Source: Thermohalobaculum sp039187815 | GTDB lineage: Bacteria > Pseudomonadota > Alphaproteobacteria > Rhodobacterales > Rhodobacteraceae | DNA length: 64,000 nucleotides | NCBI GenBank assembly: GCA_039187815.1 | Contig: JBCCZI010000002.1 | Location: 52,697-116,696, forward strand | Direction of reading: 5' to 3' | In this document: in pieces, positions 9,377 to 18,303 of the stretch | How the letters are laid out: the number at the start of each line of letters is the position of its first letter | Position numbering within the stretch: position 1 is the stretch's first letter | The notes under the pieces: model-generated | Database searches by the model: none | What the model was told of the DNA's origin: nothing | The model's input: the letters and a program-made list of their open reading frames with translations, nothing else | Program-made: the position numbers and the translations under genes

Positions 9377-9823
9377 TTATCGGGCCGGACGCTGCATCAT
9401 GGTGACCACGTCCAGGATCTTCTGGAAGGTCGCGGTCTCGAGCCGCATCAGCTGCCCGGTCTTCAGCAGCGCGGCCTTTTCCGCGGGCTCGATCTGACCA
9501 TCGGCCAGGGCGATGCGGGCGGCATAGCAGAACGCCGTCTCGCGCAGCGCGGGCGGGAGCACCCCGGCCGCCTCCTCGAGCACCGCGGCCCGGCCATCGG
9601 CGCGCACGGCGGCGATCACGCCCTGGACCATGGCGGTCATCTGATCGGCCTCGAAGCCCGCAAAGATCGGGCTGAAGGCGCAGACATTGTCGAGCTGGGC
9701 CAGCTCTTCGTCCTCCACCTCGCCATCGGCCACCATGGTGCATATGGCGGGCACCAGGACGGCGCGGGCGATCTCGGGATCGGTCTCGGCGGTGGCGGCG
9801 CGGAAGCGAGCAAAAAACTGCAT
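9377..9823 (-). CDS. TerB-like tellurite-resistance domain protein
   Basis: The 148-residue, all-helical protein resembles the TerB family. Two acidic, possibly metal-binding segments, CTMVADGEVEDEELAQL and ALADGQIEPAEKAALL, are the paired repeats seen in that fold. No other ter genes are nearby, so a role in tellurite resistance cannot be assumed; free-standing TerB proteins are widespread in Rhodobacterales. It is convergent with olsA. Confidence 0.82.
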   Translation of the reverse strand: MQFFARFRAATAETDPEIARAVLVPAICTMVADGEVEDEELAQLDNVCAFSPIFAGFEADQMTAMVQGVIAAVRADGRAAVLEEAAGVLPPALRETAFCYAARIALADGQIEPAEKAALLKTGQLMRLETATFQKILDVVTMMQRPAR

Positions 9824-9967
9824 GAAAGGCTCTCCTCAAGGGCATCAATCTTCCAAAGGGGTGGTGTCCGCGGCGCGGAGAGTCAAGGGCAAGGGCCGAG
9901 GCGCCAAATTGCGTGTCGCATTGCCGCGCACCCGTGCTAGGGAGGAGGCCGAGCAAGGGAAGCACCC

Positions 9968-11404
9968 ATGACCGATCCCGTCCCGCCCAGCTATTTCGGC
10001 CTTCACCGTCCCCAATCGGGGCCCGAGATCAGCCTCGACATCTCCCCAAATGCCTCGATCCGCTCGGGCGAAGCCCTGGCCGAATGGCTCCGCGAGCACG
10101 GGGTCGAAGAGGTCGAATGCGTCACCCCGGATTTCGCCGGCATCGGGCGGGGCAAGGTCATGCCCTCGGGTAAGTTCGCACAGTTCCGGCCGATCTATCT
10201 GCCGACCTCGCTGTTCTTTTTGACGATCACCGGGGATTACCCGGATCTGAGCGACTTCTCGGGCTACGACATCGACGCGGATCTCGAGCTGCGGCCCGAT
10301 CTGGCGACCACCCGTGCGGTGCCGTGGGCCAATGACCGCTCGGTGCAGGTGATCCATGATGTCTGCGACCGCGAGGGTGCGCTGATCGGCTTTGCCCCGC
10401 GCTCGGTGCTGCGCCGGGTCTTGGCGCTCTATGCCGAACGCGGCTGGCAGCCCGTGGTGGCGCCCGAGCTCGAGTTCTATCTGACCAAGCCCAACACCGA
10501 TCCGGATTATCCACTCGAGCCGCCGACGGGCCGCTCGGGGCGCCAGGCGCAAAAGGCCCAGGCCTATTCGATCGCCGCCGTCGACGAGTACGACGTGATG
10601 ATCGAGCACATCTACGACTATGCCGATGCGCTGGGGCTCGACATCGACACTGTGATCCAGGAGAGCGGGGCAGCTCAGCTCGAGATCAATCTTCGCCATG
10701 GCGATCCGCTGGATCTGGCCGACCAGGTTTTTCTGTTCAAGCGGCTGATCCGCGAGGCGGCGCTGCGCTGCGGTTGCTATGCGACCTTTATGGCCAAGCC
10801 TATGGAGGAGCAGCCTGGCTCGGCCATGCACATCCACCAATCGGTGATCAGCGCCGAGACCGGGCGTTCACTGTTCTCGACCGAGACCGGCGAGCCATCG
10901 GAGCGCTTCTTTCACTTCATCGGCGGGCTGCAGGCGCATTTCCGCGCGGCCTGTCCGTTGGTGGCGCCTTATGTGAACTCCTATCGTCGGCTGGTGCCGC
11001 ATCTGACCGCGCCGATCAATCTGGATTGGGGGCGTGACAACCGCACCACTGGGTTGCGGGTGCCGGTCTCCGAGCCCGAGGCGCGGCGTGTCGAGAACCG
11101 CGTCGTGGGGGCGGATGCCAACCCCTATCTGGCGATCGCGGCGACATTGGCCTGCGGCTTTCTCGGTATGGTCGAGGGGCTCTCGCCACGCCCCGAGGTC
11201 ACCACCGACAGCTATGACCGCCCGCGTGAGCTGCCCTACGGCCTGTTGGATGCGGTGGCCGAGTTCCGCGCCAGCGCGCCCTTGCGCGAGGTGTTGGGCC
11301 CTTCCTTCAGCTCGCTCTATGCCGCGGTGAAGGAGCATGAATACGAAGAGTTCATGCGCGTCATCAGCCCCTGGGAGCGCGAGCACCTGCTGCTCAACGT
11401 CTGA
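9968..11404 (+). CDS. Glutamine synthetase-family ligase (type III/PuuA-like)
   Basis: This 478-residue enzyme belongs to the glutamine synthetase superfamily and resembles gamma-glutamyl ligases such as gamma-glutamylpolyamine synthetases rather than classical GlnA. Family motifs are visible: PELEFYL, ESGAAQLEINL, GSAMHIHQSV, the ATP region LTAPINLDWGRDNRTTGLR, and ENRVVGADANPYLAIAA. The N-terminal beta-grasp segment contains VECVTPDFAGIGRGK. It likely joins glutamate to an amine in an ATP-dependent way. The amine substrate cannot be read from the sequence, and no puu-type catabolic genes lie beside it. Confidence 0.9.
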   Translation: MTDPVPPSYFGLHRPQSGPEISLDISPNASIRSGEALAEWLREHGVEEVECVTPDFAGIGRGKVMPSGKFAQFRPIYLPTSLFFLTITGDYPDLSDFSGYDIDADLELRPDLATTRAVPWANDRSVQVIHDVCDREGALIGFAPRSVLRRVLALYAERGWQPVVAPELEFYLTKPNTDPDYPLEPPTGRSGRQAQKAQAYSIAAVDEYDVMIEHIYDYADALGLDIDTVIQESGAAQLEINLRHGDPLDLADQVFLFKRLIREAALRCGCYATFMAKPMEEQPGSAMHIHQSVISAETGRSLFSTETGEPSERFFHFIGGLQAHFRAACPLVAPYVNSYRRLVPHLTAPINLDWGRDNRTTGLRVPVSEPEARRVENRVVGADANPYLAIAATLACGFLGMVEGLSPRPEVTTDSYDRPRELPYGLLDAVAEFRASAPLREVLGPSFSSLYAAVKEHEYEEFMRVISPWEREHLLLNV

Positions 11405-11447
11405 ACACAACCCAGTTGTTGCCCAATAAACGCTGCCGTGATCGGGC

Positions 11448-11473
11448 CGTGAGAAATCGATCGTTTTCTCACG
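11448..11473. promoter_or_regulatory. Near-perfect 26-bp palindrome after the GS-family gene
   Basis: The arms CGTGAGAAA (11448-11456) and TTTCTCACG (11465-11473) are exact inverted repeats. The centre is itself self-complementary apart from one mismatched pair. It starts 44 bases after the glutamine synthetase stop codon and lies 226 bases before the next gene. It has no clear T-tract, so it could be an operator or a transcript-end hairpin. Confidence 0.5.
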
Positions 11474-11698
11474 CGACGATATCATCCCTGTGAGAACAGT
11501 GAAACATGGCGAATGGCCGGCGAATATCTGCGCAGGCCCGAGTGTTCTTCTGGCGTGACGCCGTTCCGTTCTCGCCGGCGCACGACCACCGGTCCGCGCA
11601 GAGATGTGCGGCCGGACAGCAGCCGGCGGCCCGTCCCCCTGGGTCGCCGGTTCCCCTCGAACACCGGGCCGCGGCCCCATTGGATAAGGAGTGTTGTG

Positions 11699-12442
11699 AT
11701 GACCGATCTTGTTGAGATCCCTCTGAATAATGTCATCGGCGGCAGCTGGTCGAAGGATTGGGCCGGCCGATTGAAGACCGCGGTGGCCTGGGTCAAGACC
11801 AGCAAGGGCAGCGGCGTGCCGCCCAAGGCGATCGCGGCCTTGGCCGGGGCGCTCAAGACCTACAGCGCCAAGCTGACGGCGTCGCTGAAGGCGTGCGAGA
11901 AGGCAAGCACCCAGATCGAGCGCTCGAAACAGGCAAACATTGCCCATATCTGCGCGCGAAAGATCGCGGTTGCGGCCCGCACCGCGAGCTTTGACGCGCC
12001 CCAGGACACGGTCCTCGGCGAGCTCGACAGCTTTGGCATTCGCTGCTCGAAGGTGATGAAGGCGATTGCCGTGGTCCGCCCGACCTCGGTCCCGCTGCGC
12101 TTTCACGGCGCCGAGCACTCAAAGGCCTGGTCCAAGGCCAAGGAACTCACCCGCAAATCCGCCAAGGCGGTCAAGCGCACCGATCCGGAATATGAGCGCG
12201 CCCAGTCGTTCCTGAAATGCGTCGGGGCCATGAAGGGGGCGCTGCGGCCCACGCTCGAGGCGCTCGAGAAATCGACCGACGCGGCCAAGCGGGTGCAGCT
12301 CAACCTCCGTGCCCGCAAAACGGCGGAGGGGTATCGGAACTATCTCCGGCCCTTCCAGGATCTGAGGTTTGGCCGAAGCCATGTGGCGGGCCTGACGATC
12401 GTTCTCGACAGCATGATCAAGGCGCTGAAGGCGGCCGCCTGA
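11699..12442 (+). CDS. Lysine/alanine-rich helical protein of unknown function
   Basis: This 247-residue protein is not recognised. It is predicted to be mostly helical and is unusually rich in Lys and Ala (KAIAALAGALKTYSAKLTAS, KELTRKSAKAVKRT), with a strongly basic charge. It has no signal peptide or membrane segment. An upstream in-frame ATG at 11513 exists, but AAGGAG at 11686-11691 favours the ATG at 11699, which begins MTDLVEIPLNN. It stands alone between a GS-family gene and a convergent ThiE-like gene. Its composition would suit binding to nucleic acid or other polyanions, but that is speculation. Confidence 0.72.
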   Translation: MTDLVEIPLNNVIGGSWSKDWAGRLKTAVAWVKTSKGSGVPPKAIAALAGALKTYSAKLTASLKACEKASTQIERSKQANIAHICARKIAVAARTASFDAPQDTVLGELDSFGIRCSKVMKAIAVVRPTSVPLRFHGAEHSKAWSKAKELTRKSAKAVKRTDPEYERAQSFLKCVGAMKGALRPTLEALEKSTDAAKRVQLNLRARKTAEGYRNYLRPFQDLRFGRSHVAGLTIVLDSMIKALKAAA

Positions 12443-12445
12443 CCC

Positions 12446-13039
12446 CTAGTCGCCAAGGGCTGCGGCATAGAGCGCGAGATGGGCGGCCGGGTCCTCGGCT
12501 TTCCAGAGCGCAAGGTCCGGAGCCACGAAATCCGCCATGGCGGCCAGGGGGGCGGCGGCCTCGGGGCTCAGGCCCCCCTCGACCAGCGAGGGCGTCTCGA
12601 TCATCTCTGACCACCAGGCAAGAAGATCCGCCGCCTCCGCCCCTGCGGGCCCGACCGCCACATAATCGGCGCCGGCCTCGGCCAGCGACATGGCTAGGTG
12701 GCGCGAGGTGCCGGCCTCGGCGCCGAGGATCGCCTCGCGTCCCAGGCTCTTGCGCAGCGCTCCGAGGCTGCTGGTGCGCGCTGCGAGATGCACGCCGTCG
12801 AGGCCGAGGCGGCCCACCAGCTCGGGCCGGTCGGTCACCAGACAGGGCACATCGGCGCCATGGGCGACCGGCATCAGATGATTGGCGGCGTGGATCCAAG
12901 CGGCCTCGTCCGCCTCGGCCAGCGCGATGCGGACCGAGGCGACCAGCCCCGTGTCGAGCAGCCGGGCGAGGACGAGTGCCAAGCTCTCGGGCTCAAAGCG
13001 CTCTGGCGTCGTGAGGCAGAGGCGGGCGGTCTCGGTCAT
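12446..13039 (-). CDS. ThiE-like (thiamine phosphate synthase family) protein
   Basis: The 197-residue sequence has the TIM-barrel pattern of the thiamine phosphate synthase/TenI family: LCLTTPERFEPESL at the start, PCLVTDRPELVGRLGLDGVHL in the middle, and AGADYVAVGPAG near the phosphate-binding end. It is short and diverged compared with catalytic ThiE, and no other thiamine gene is adjacent, so it may be a non-canonical or regulatory paralogue. The start chosen has a GGAG upstream; a longer open stretch before it is Arg/Pro-rich and unlikely to be translated. It is convergent with the lysine-rich gene. Confidence 0.75.
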   Translation of the reverse strand: MTETARLCLTTPERFEPESLALVLARLLDTGLVASVRIALAEADEAAWIHAANHLMPVAHGADVPCLVTDRPELVGRLGLDGVHLAARTSSLGALRKSLGREAILGAEAGTSRHLAMSLAEAGADYVAVGPAGAEAADLLAWWSEMIETPSLVEGGLSPEAAAPLAAMADFVAPDLALWKAEDPAAHLALYAAALGD

Positions 13040-13091
13040 GGGCAGGCTCCGCGGGTCGGGGCCGGCGGTGTCGCCCGCCGCGCCGCGCCTG

Positions 13092-13538
13092 TCAAGCGCC
13101 CGAGCCGCTGGGGCGGGGCGCGGGCCGCCAATCGGGCGGCGCCATCTCGAAGCCCTCGAACTCAAAGCCCGGCGAGACCGTACAGCCGACCAGCGTCCAA
13201 GCGCCGAGCGACGTTGCCGTCTGCCACCAGCCCGCCGGCACGAGACGCTGCGGGCGCTGCCCGGCGGCGATCTCGGGGCCGAGGATATGCGCCTCGGCAT
13301 CATGCCCGTCTGGTGAGAGCGTCAGCGACAGCGGCCCGCCCGCATACCAATGCCAGATCTCGGCCGCATCCACCCGGTGCCAGTGCGAGAAATCCCCGCC
13401 CTCGAGCAAGTAGTAGATCGCAGTCCCCGAGGCACGAGCGCCGTCCGTAGCCTCGGCTCGCCAGGTCTCGCGGTACCAGCCGCCCTCGGGATGGCGGATC
13501 AGGCCCAGCATCTGGATGATGGATTTCGCGTCGGACAT
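13092..13538 (-). CDS. Cupin superfamily protein (DUF985)
   Basis: This 148-residue protein matches the DUF985 cupin group. The motifs are RHPEGGWYRETWRA, then GTAIYYLLEGGDFSHWHRVDAAEIWHWYAGGPL, a typical double-stranded beta-helix core with His residues, and finally LVGCTVSPGFEFEGFEM. The family has a conserved small-molecule pocket but no agreed function. The internal start at 13538 is preferred over 13574, which would run into the neighbouring gene. Confidence 0.88.
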   Translation of the reverse strand: MSDAKSIIQMLGLIRHPEGGWYRETWRAEATDGARASGTAIYYLLEGGDFSHWHRVDAAEIWHWYAGGPLSLTLSPDGHDAEAHILGPEIAAGQRPQRLVPAGWWQTATSLGAWTLVGCTVSPGFEFEGFEMAPPDWRPAPRPSGSGA

Positions 13539-13560
13539 GGGCGGCGTTATGCGGGCTCGC

Positions 13561-13914
13561 TCAGCTCCAGGCAAGCGCTGTGCCAGCGACGATCAGCAAC
13601 CCGCCCAAGATCTCGCGCATCGTAAAGCTCTCACCGAACCACAGCACCGAGGCGAGCGCGATCGCCACGCATTCCACGCCCAGGATCAGCAGGTAGACCA
13701 TGGCCAGCCGCTCGGTCTGAAGCGCGCCGATCTCAAGCCAAACGCCCTCGCCGACCAGCAAGGCGATCACACCGATCATCAGCAGAGTTGAGGCCTGGCC
13801 CCACAGCTTCATGGCGATCATTGCACCTGTATAGAAGAGCGCTGAGCCGAGGACAAAGAGGGACAGCTCCATGCCACGGGTCCGGCTGGGGCAGGCTTGG
13901 GTCGCATCGGTCAT
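13561..13914 (-). CDS. Small multidrug resistance-like membrane protein
   Basis: The 117-residue protein has four hydrophobic helices of the SMR/EamA small-transporter type: LFVLGSALFYTGAMIAMKLW, LMIGVIALLVGEGVWLEIGA, LAMVYLLILGVECVAIALAS and ILGGLLIVAGTALAWS. A conserved glutamate lies in the middle of helix 3 (GVECVAIA). SMR proteins act as antiparallel dimers exporting small cations, but the substrate is unknown. The start is uncertain: 13914 has GGGAG upstream, while a shorter start at 13872 begins at the first helix. Confidence 0.72.
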   Translation of the reverse strand: MTDATQACPSRTRGMELSLFVLGSALFYTGAMIAMKLWGQASTLLMIGVIALLVGEGVWLEIGALQTERLAMVYLLILGVECVAIALASVLWFGESFTMREILGGLLIVAGTALAWS

Positions 13915-13980
13915 GGCTCCGGTCTCCCGTTCGGCTGGGAGGAGCCTAGGGTCGGCCATGGGGGCGCTCTGTGATTTAGA

Positions 13981-14253
13981 TCACATATCGTCGCCCGGCA
14001 AAGGCAGGCGGGCCAAATGGAACTCGCGCAGCAGCTTGACCGTGGGGCGCAGCCCGAAACAGACCGAGCCGATCAGAAACAGCCAGGTGCCCGAGAAGGT
14101 CAAGCTCTCGTAGAAAAAGAAGATCGAGCCGACCACAAAGGTGCTGGACGCGATGAAATCCACCACGGTGTAGAGCTTCTCATAGAAGCCATAGACCTCG
14201 GCATGGCGCGGGGTCGCGGCTGAGAGCCCAGGATGGAACATCGGGCGCGCCAT
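13981..14253 (-). CDS. YrhK-like two-helix membrane protein
   Basis: The 90-residue protein has the YrhK domain pattern: YEKLYTVVDFIASSTFVVGS, a second helix SGTWLFLIGSVCFGLRPTV, and the closing KLLREFHLARL. The domain is found in small membrane proteins of unknown function. The gene starts 5 bases after the end of the aldolase gene, so it is probably read with it. The upstream part of the open frame lies inside the aldolase gene and is not coding here. Confidence 0.8.
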   Translation of the reverse strand: MARPMFHPGLSAATPRHAEVYGFYEKLYTVVDFIASSTFVVGSIFFFYESLTFSGTWLFLIGSVCFGLRPTVKLLREFHLARLPLPGDDM

Positions 14254-14258
14254 GGGTG

Positions 14259-15188
14259 TCAGGCACGGCCCTTGTAGATGTCGACCAGCTTGGCCAGCAT
14301 TTCGAGCGCATCGGCGCGGGGCCGTTGGAAGGTGTTGCGACCGATGATCGAGCCGTTGCCTCCGCCATCGCGGATGGCGCGGGCGTCGTCGTAGACGCTG
14401 TTGGCGCCCTTTTTCGAGCCGCCCGAGAAAACGATCAACCGGCGCCCGTTGAAGGCGGCGCGGACACAATCGGTGACCCGCTCGGCCTGGGTCTCGATGG
14501 CGATCTTCTCTTTCTGGTAGACCTTCTTGGCCTCTTTCAGCTCGAGATGATCGGTCGAGAGCTTGACCTTGATCACATGCGCGCCCAGCAGAGCGGCGAT
14601 CTGGGTCGCATAGGCGGCGATGTCGATCGCGGTCTCGCCGTCCTTCGAGAGCGACTCGCCCCGGGGATAGGACCAGATGACCGTGGCCACACCTTTGGCG
14701 GCGGCCTCTTCGCGCAGTTCCGAGATCTCCTCGAACATCTCGAGGCCCGCCGAGGAGCCCGGATAGATTGTGAACCCGATCGCCGCGCAGCCGAGCCGGA
14801 GCGCATCGTCCACGCTGGCCGTGATGGCCTGGTCTTTGGGCGCCTCGGACGGGATCAGCGAGTTGGCGCTGTTGGCCTTCAGGATCGTCGGGATCTGCCC
14901 AGCGAACGTGTCCGCTCCCGCCTCGAGCATGCCGAGCGGGGCGGCATAGGCGTTCAGCCCCGCATCGATCGCCAGGCGATAGTGGTAATGCGGGTCATAG
15001 GCCTCCGGGTTCGGGGCAAAGCTGCGCGCCGGGCCGTGCTCGAAACCCTGGTCGACGGGCAGGATGATCATCTTGCCCGAGCCGCCGAGCTTGCCGGTCA
15101 TCATCATGCGGCAGAGATTGCCTTTGACCCCCGGATTGTCCGCTTCGTAATGGCCGAGGATGCGCTGTACTGCCCGCGTGGCCTTCAT
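14259..15188 (-). CDS. fbaB: Class I fructose-bisphosphate aldolase (DhnA type)
   Basis: The 309-residue protein belongs to the DhnA/archaeal-type class I aldolases, which split fructose-1,6-bisphosphate through a Schiff-base lysine. Visible features are IILPVDQGFEHGPARSF, GFTIYPGS, VIWSYPRGESL, the HVIKVKLSTD strand with the likely active-site lysine, and the phosphate-binding SGGSKK and GNGSIIGRN segments. The ribosome-binding site is AGGGAGA. It lies in the same stretch as pgk, gap and tkt, which fits glycolysis and gluconeogenesis. Confidence 0.94.
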   Translation of the reverse strand: MKATRAVQRILGHYEADNPGVKGNLCRMMMTGKLGGSGKMIILPVDQGFEHGPARSFAPNPEAYDPHYHYRLAIDAGLNAYAAPLGMLEAGADTFAGQIPTILKANSANSLIPSEAPKDQAITASVDDALRLGCAAIGFTIYPGSSAGLEMFEEISELREEAAAKGVATVIWSYPRGESLSKDGETAIDIAAYATQIAALLGAHVIKVKLSTDHLELKEAKKVYQKEKIAIETQAERVTDCVRAAFNGRRLIVFSGGSKKGANSVYDDARAIRDGGGNGSIIGRNTFQRPRADALEMLAKLVDIYKGRA

Positions 15189-15315
15189 GCCCGATGTCTC
15201 CCTTATGCGTTGATTGGCCTCCGACTACGCGCGCCCTCCGCAGGGGTCAAGGCCGTCGCAGTGGGGCGGATGGCCCCGGCACCAGAGGCGCCAGGGCTGT
15301 GCGGATCAGACCGTG

Positions 15316-16935
15316 TCAGGGGCGATAGGCGCCCTCGACCGCCGCGGCGACGCCGCCCTCGATCCAGGCCTCGAGCGCCGCCGAGCCGGCCTGGCCGCTG
15401 ACCGCGACCCAGTCCGGATCGGTCACGCCGTCCGAGGTGAAACGCAGGTCCAGCCGGTCGCGCAGGCCGGCCGCAGCGCTGTCGCCTGCCGCCGCCGCGA
15501 GGCTGGCGAGGTAATAGGCCTCGGAGTAGCTCCGCGGCGCGCCCTGACCAGAGGCGGCGGCAAAGGCCAGACGCCGGATCGCCGGGACATTGCCCGACTG
15601 CTCGGCCTCGGCCCGCACCGAGCCCCAGGCACCAAGCTCGGGCCAGGCCTCGAGCACAGCCCCCTGGGAGGCCAGGATCGTCCCCGGCGCCAGCGCCGAT
15701 TCGAGATCGTCGGCCAGGCCGAGCGCGCCTTCGCCCCCGCCGGCCAGGCCCCGCAGCGCCATCACATAGGCTCCGGCCATATCGCCCTCGGCCGCCATGG
15801 CCTCGCCCATCAGCGTGGCTGCATCGGCGTTCCAGGCCTCGGCCAGCGGCGCGACCATCGCCTTGCCCTCGGCCAGCGCCCGCGGCGCGCCGACGCCCGA
15901 GATCAGCGCCGCACCGACCTGGAGCCGGGTCACATCGTCCAGCGCCTCACCACCGGCCATCGCCGCGGCCAGGAGATCGGTCGGCACCATGCGCGCGATC
16001 GCTAGCGGCGCCGGCGAGAGCCGCGGCTCTAGCGCTGCGATCGCGGATTGCGGGGTCTCAAAAGTCTCCTCCGAGATCCAGCTGCCACCGTCGGGCGCCA
16101 TGCTGAGCACCAACCGGTCGCCGTTCTCGATAAAGCGGGCGAGCTCGGTCGAGAGATTGTTGATCAACGCCTGCTCCGTCGGACCGAGCGGCTGTCCGGG
16201 GGCGGCCAGCACCTGGCTCAGCATCGGGCCCACCATAGCCGGGATTTGGTTCACATCCCCGAACTGCGCGCCCAGCATGGGCGAGACCCGCTCCCACAGT
16301 CCGCCATTCTCGATGATGACTTCGGCGCTGGAGAGCTTGGCGACCGGCTCGGGCTCGCCGCTTCCGCCATCATCAAGCAGGCCGGTCACAAAGATATAGT
16401 CGAAATCCGCCGCCACCGTGACTTCGGCCGCTTCAACCACATCCGCGCTGATCAGCAAATCGGCGCCTGAGCTCGGCAGGTCATAGCCCATCGAGATCGA
16501 GGCCCGCGCAATGTCGATCACCGGATAGCCAAAGCTCTGCAGCATCGCGCCGGCGCCTGGGTCGAGGCAAATCGCGGGCACACTGGCGCCGCTGATCTCG
16601 AAATTGCTCTCAAAGCGCTCAAAGCTGCTGGCGCCCGAGGCGGCCAGGCGATCCATCCGGATCTCGCATTGCAGCTCGGGGTCCCAGGCCAGGCGGGGGC
16701 GGATGACCACATTGTTGAGCACGGTCTCAGAGTTCCGCGCGTCCACCGACATGCTCTCATAGGTCAGGTCGACCGCGGTGCGGGCCACAAGGATGGAATA
16801 TTGCAGGCCAAGCCGCTGGAGAAATTCGAGGGCCGCTTGCGGGCCGTCCAGGTCAGGCATCTGCGCGCGCGATGGAGCGGGCAAGGCGACGACCACAGAG
16901 GCGGTTGCGAAAGCGAGTGTCGGAAGGATTTTCAT
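15316..16935 (-). CDS. Exported DUF2125-like protein
   Basis: This 539-residue protein starts with a clear signal peptide (MKILPTLAFATASVVVALPA, cleavage near SRA-Q). The rest is mixed alpha/beta with no membrane helices. The C-terminal third is Ala/Gly/Leu-rich and resembles Sel1/TPR-like helical repeats (ALAEGKAMVAPLAEAWNADA, AYYLASLAAAAGDSAAA). The assignment to a periplasmic protein is firm; membership of the DUF2125-like group is tentative. The internal ATG at 16935 is chosen because it has GGGGAG upstream and begins the signal peptide. Confidence 0.68.
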   Translation of the reverse strand: MKILPTLAFATASVVVALPAPSRAQMPDLDGPQAALEFLQRLGLQYSILVARTAVDLTYESMSVDARNSETVLNNVVIRPRLAWDPELQCEIRMDRLAASGASSFERFESNFEISGASVPAICLDPGAGAMLQSFGYPVIDIARASISMGYDLPSSGADLLISADVVEAAEVTVAADFDYIFVTGLLDDGGSGEPEPVAKLSSAEVIIENGGLWERVSPMLGAQFGDVNQIPAMVGPMLSQVLAAPGQPLGPTEQALINNLSTELARFIENGDRLVLSMAPDGGSWISEETFETPQSAIAALEPRLSPAPLAIARMVPTDLLAAAMAGGEALDDVTRLQVGAALISGVGAPRALAEGKAMVAPLAEAWNADAATLMGEAMAAEGDMAGAYVMALRGLAGGGEGALGLADDLESALAPGTILASQGAVLEAWPELGAWGSVRAEAEQSGNVPAIRRLAFAAASGQGAPRSYSEAYYLASLAAAAGDSAAAGLRDRLDLRFTSDGVTDPDWVAVSGQAGSAALEAWIEGGVAAAVEGAYRP

Positions 16936-17028
16936 AAAGGATCTCCCCAAGTTTAAAGGCGCGTGAGCCTTAGCACGATTCGGAGGCGCTTCGCGTCGAA
17001 AACCGGGCGCTTTGGGGGCAAATGCGGC

Positions 17029-18210
17029 TCAGGGTTCGAGGGCGGCGACCCCGGGCAACGTCTTGCCCTCGAGCCATTCGAGGAAAGCACCACCAGCGGT
17101 TGAGACATAGGAGAATTCACTCGCCACGCCCGCCGTGTTGAGCGCGGCCACCGTGTCGCCGCCGCCTGCAACGGACAACAGGGAGCCGGCGCGCGTTCGG
17201 GCGGCCACGGCCTTGGCCGCGGCGACGGTAGCGGCATCGAATGGCGGGATCTCGAAGGCACCCAGCGGGCCGTTCCAGACCACGGTGCGCGCCTGCTCGA
17301 GCCGGGCCGTCAGTGCCGCCACCGTCTCGGGTCCCGCATCGAGGATCATTGCGTCGTCAGGACAATTGGTTGCCGGCAAAATCTGATGCGGTGCATGAGC
17401 GGCAAAGGCCTCGGCGACCACGATGTCCGAGGGGAGCAGAACGGCGCAGCCCGCGGCCTCGGCCCGGCCCAGAATGGTGCGCGCGGTCTCGGCCAGATCA
17501 TGCTCGCAGAGCGAGCGGCCAACGCCCAAGCCTTGGGCCGCGAGAAAGGTGTTCGCCATGCCGCCGCCGATGGCCAGCGCGTCCACGCGCTCGACCAGAT
17601 TGCCGAGCAAGTCGAGCTTGGTCGAGACTTTGGCCCCGCCCACCACGGCGACCACCGGGCGCTCGGGCGCGCCGAGTGCCTTGGCCAGGGCCGAGAGCTC
17701 GGCCTCCATCAGCCGTCCGGCATAGGCGGGCAGGGCGCGCGCCAATCCCTCGGTCGAGGCGTGGGCTCGGTGCGCACAGGAGAATGCGTCGTTGACGTAA
17801 GCCTCGCCAAGCGCTGCGAGCCGCGCGACAAAGGCCGGGTCATTGGCCTCCTCGCCCGGATCCATGCGCAGGTTCTCGAGCAGCAGCACCGCGCCGTCGG
17901 CCATGGCGTCGACGGCGTCGGCCTCCGCCCCGGCGGGGGCGAAGGTCACGGGCCGGCCGAGCGCCGTCTCGAGCGCCGGCACGATCTGGGAAAGTGAGAG
18001 CGCAGGATCGGGCTTGCCCTTGGGCCGCCCGAGATGGGCCAGAAGCACCACCTTGGCGCCGGCCTCGGCCAGGGCTTGGACCGTGGGCGCGACCGCGGTC
18101 AGCCGGGTCGCATCGGTCACCGTGCCGTCGGCCAAAGGCACGTTCAGATCCACCCGCACCAGCACCCGCTTGCCCGCGGCGTCGAGGTCATCCAGCGTGC
18201 GAAAACCCAT
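17029..18210 (-). CDS. pgk: Phosphoglycerate kinase
   Basis: Pgk interconverts 1,3-bisphosphoglycerate and 3-phosphoglycerate with ATP formation. The 393-residue length and motifs are canonical: RVLVRVDLNVPL near the N-terminus, LLAHLGRPKG, the hinge and nucleotide region VVAVVGGAKVSTKLDLL, and SVAGGGDTVAALN near the C-terminus. A strong GGGGAGGAG precedes the ATG. The gene lies between the aldolase and gap genes but is separated from gap by a GNAT gene. Confidence 0.97.
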   Translation of the reverse strand: MGFRTLDDLDAAGKRVLVRVDLNVPLADGTVTDATRLTAVAPTVQALAEAGAKVVLLAHLGRPKGKPDPALSLSQIVPALETALGRPVTFAPAGAEADAVDAMADGAVLLLENLRMDPGEEANDPAFVARLAALGEAYVNDAFSCAHRAHASTEGLARALPAYAGRLMEAELSALAKALGAPERPVVAVVGGAKVSTKLDLLGNLVERVDALAIGGGMANTFLAAQGLGVGRSLCEHDLAETARTILGRAEAAGCAVLLPSDIVVAEAFAAHAPHQILPATNCPDDAMILDAGPETVAALTARLEQARTVVWNGPLGAFEIPPFDAATVAAAKAVAARTRAGSLLSVAGGGDTVAALNTAGVASEFSYVSTAGGAFLEWLEGKTLPGVAALEP

Positions 18211-18303
18211 GGTGCGCTCCTCCCCGTAGTGGCCTGTGATGGTGGAGCGCTTTTGGCTTCGCCGCCGCGGGAATGCAATGCGGAGCGGTCGGTGGGTCTG
18301 CGG

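Noticed and set aside
12446..13303. Longer version of the ThiE-like protein starting at 13303
   Set aside because: The added 88 residues are Arg/Ser-rich and overlap the cupin gene; the internal start at 13039 has a ribosome-binding site.
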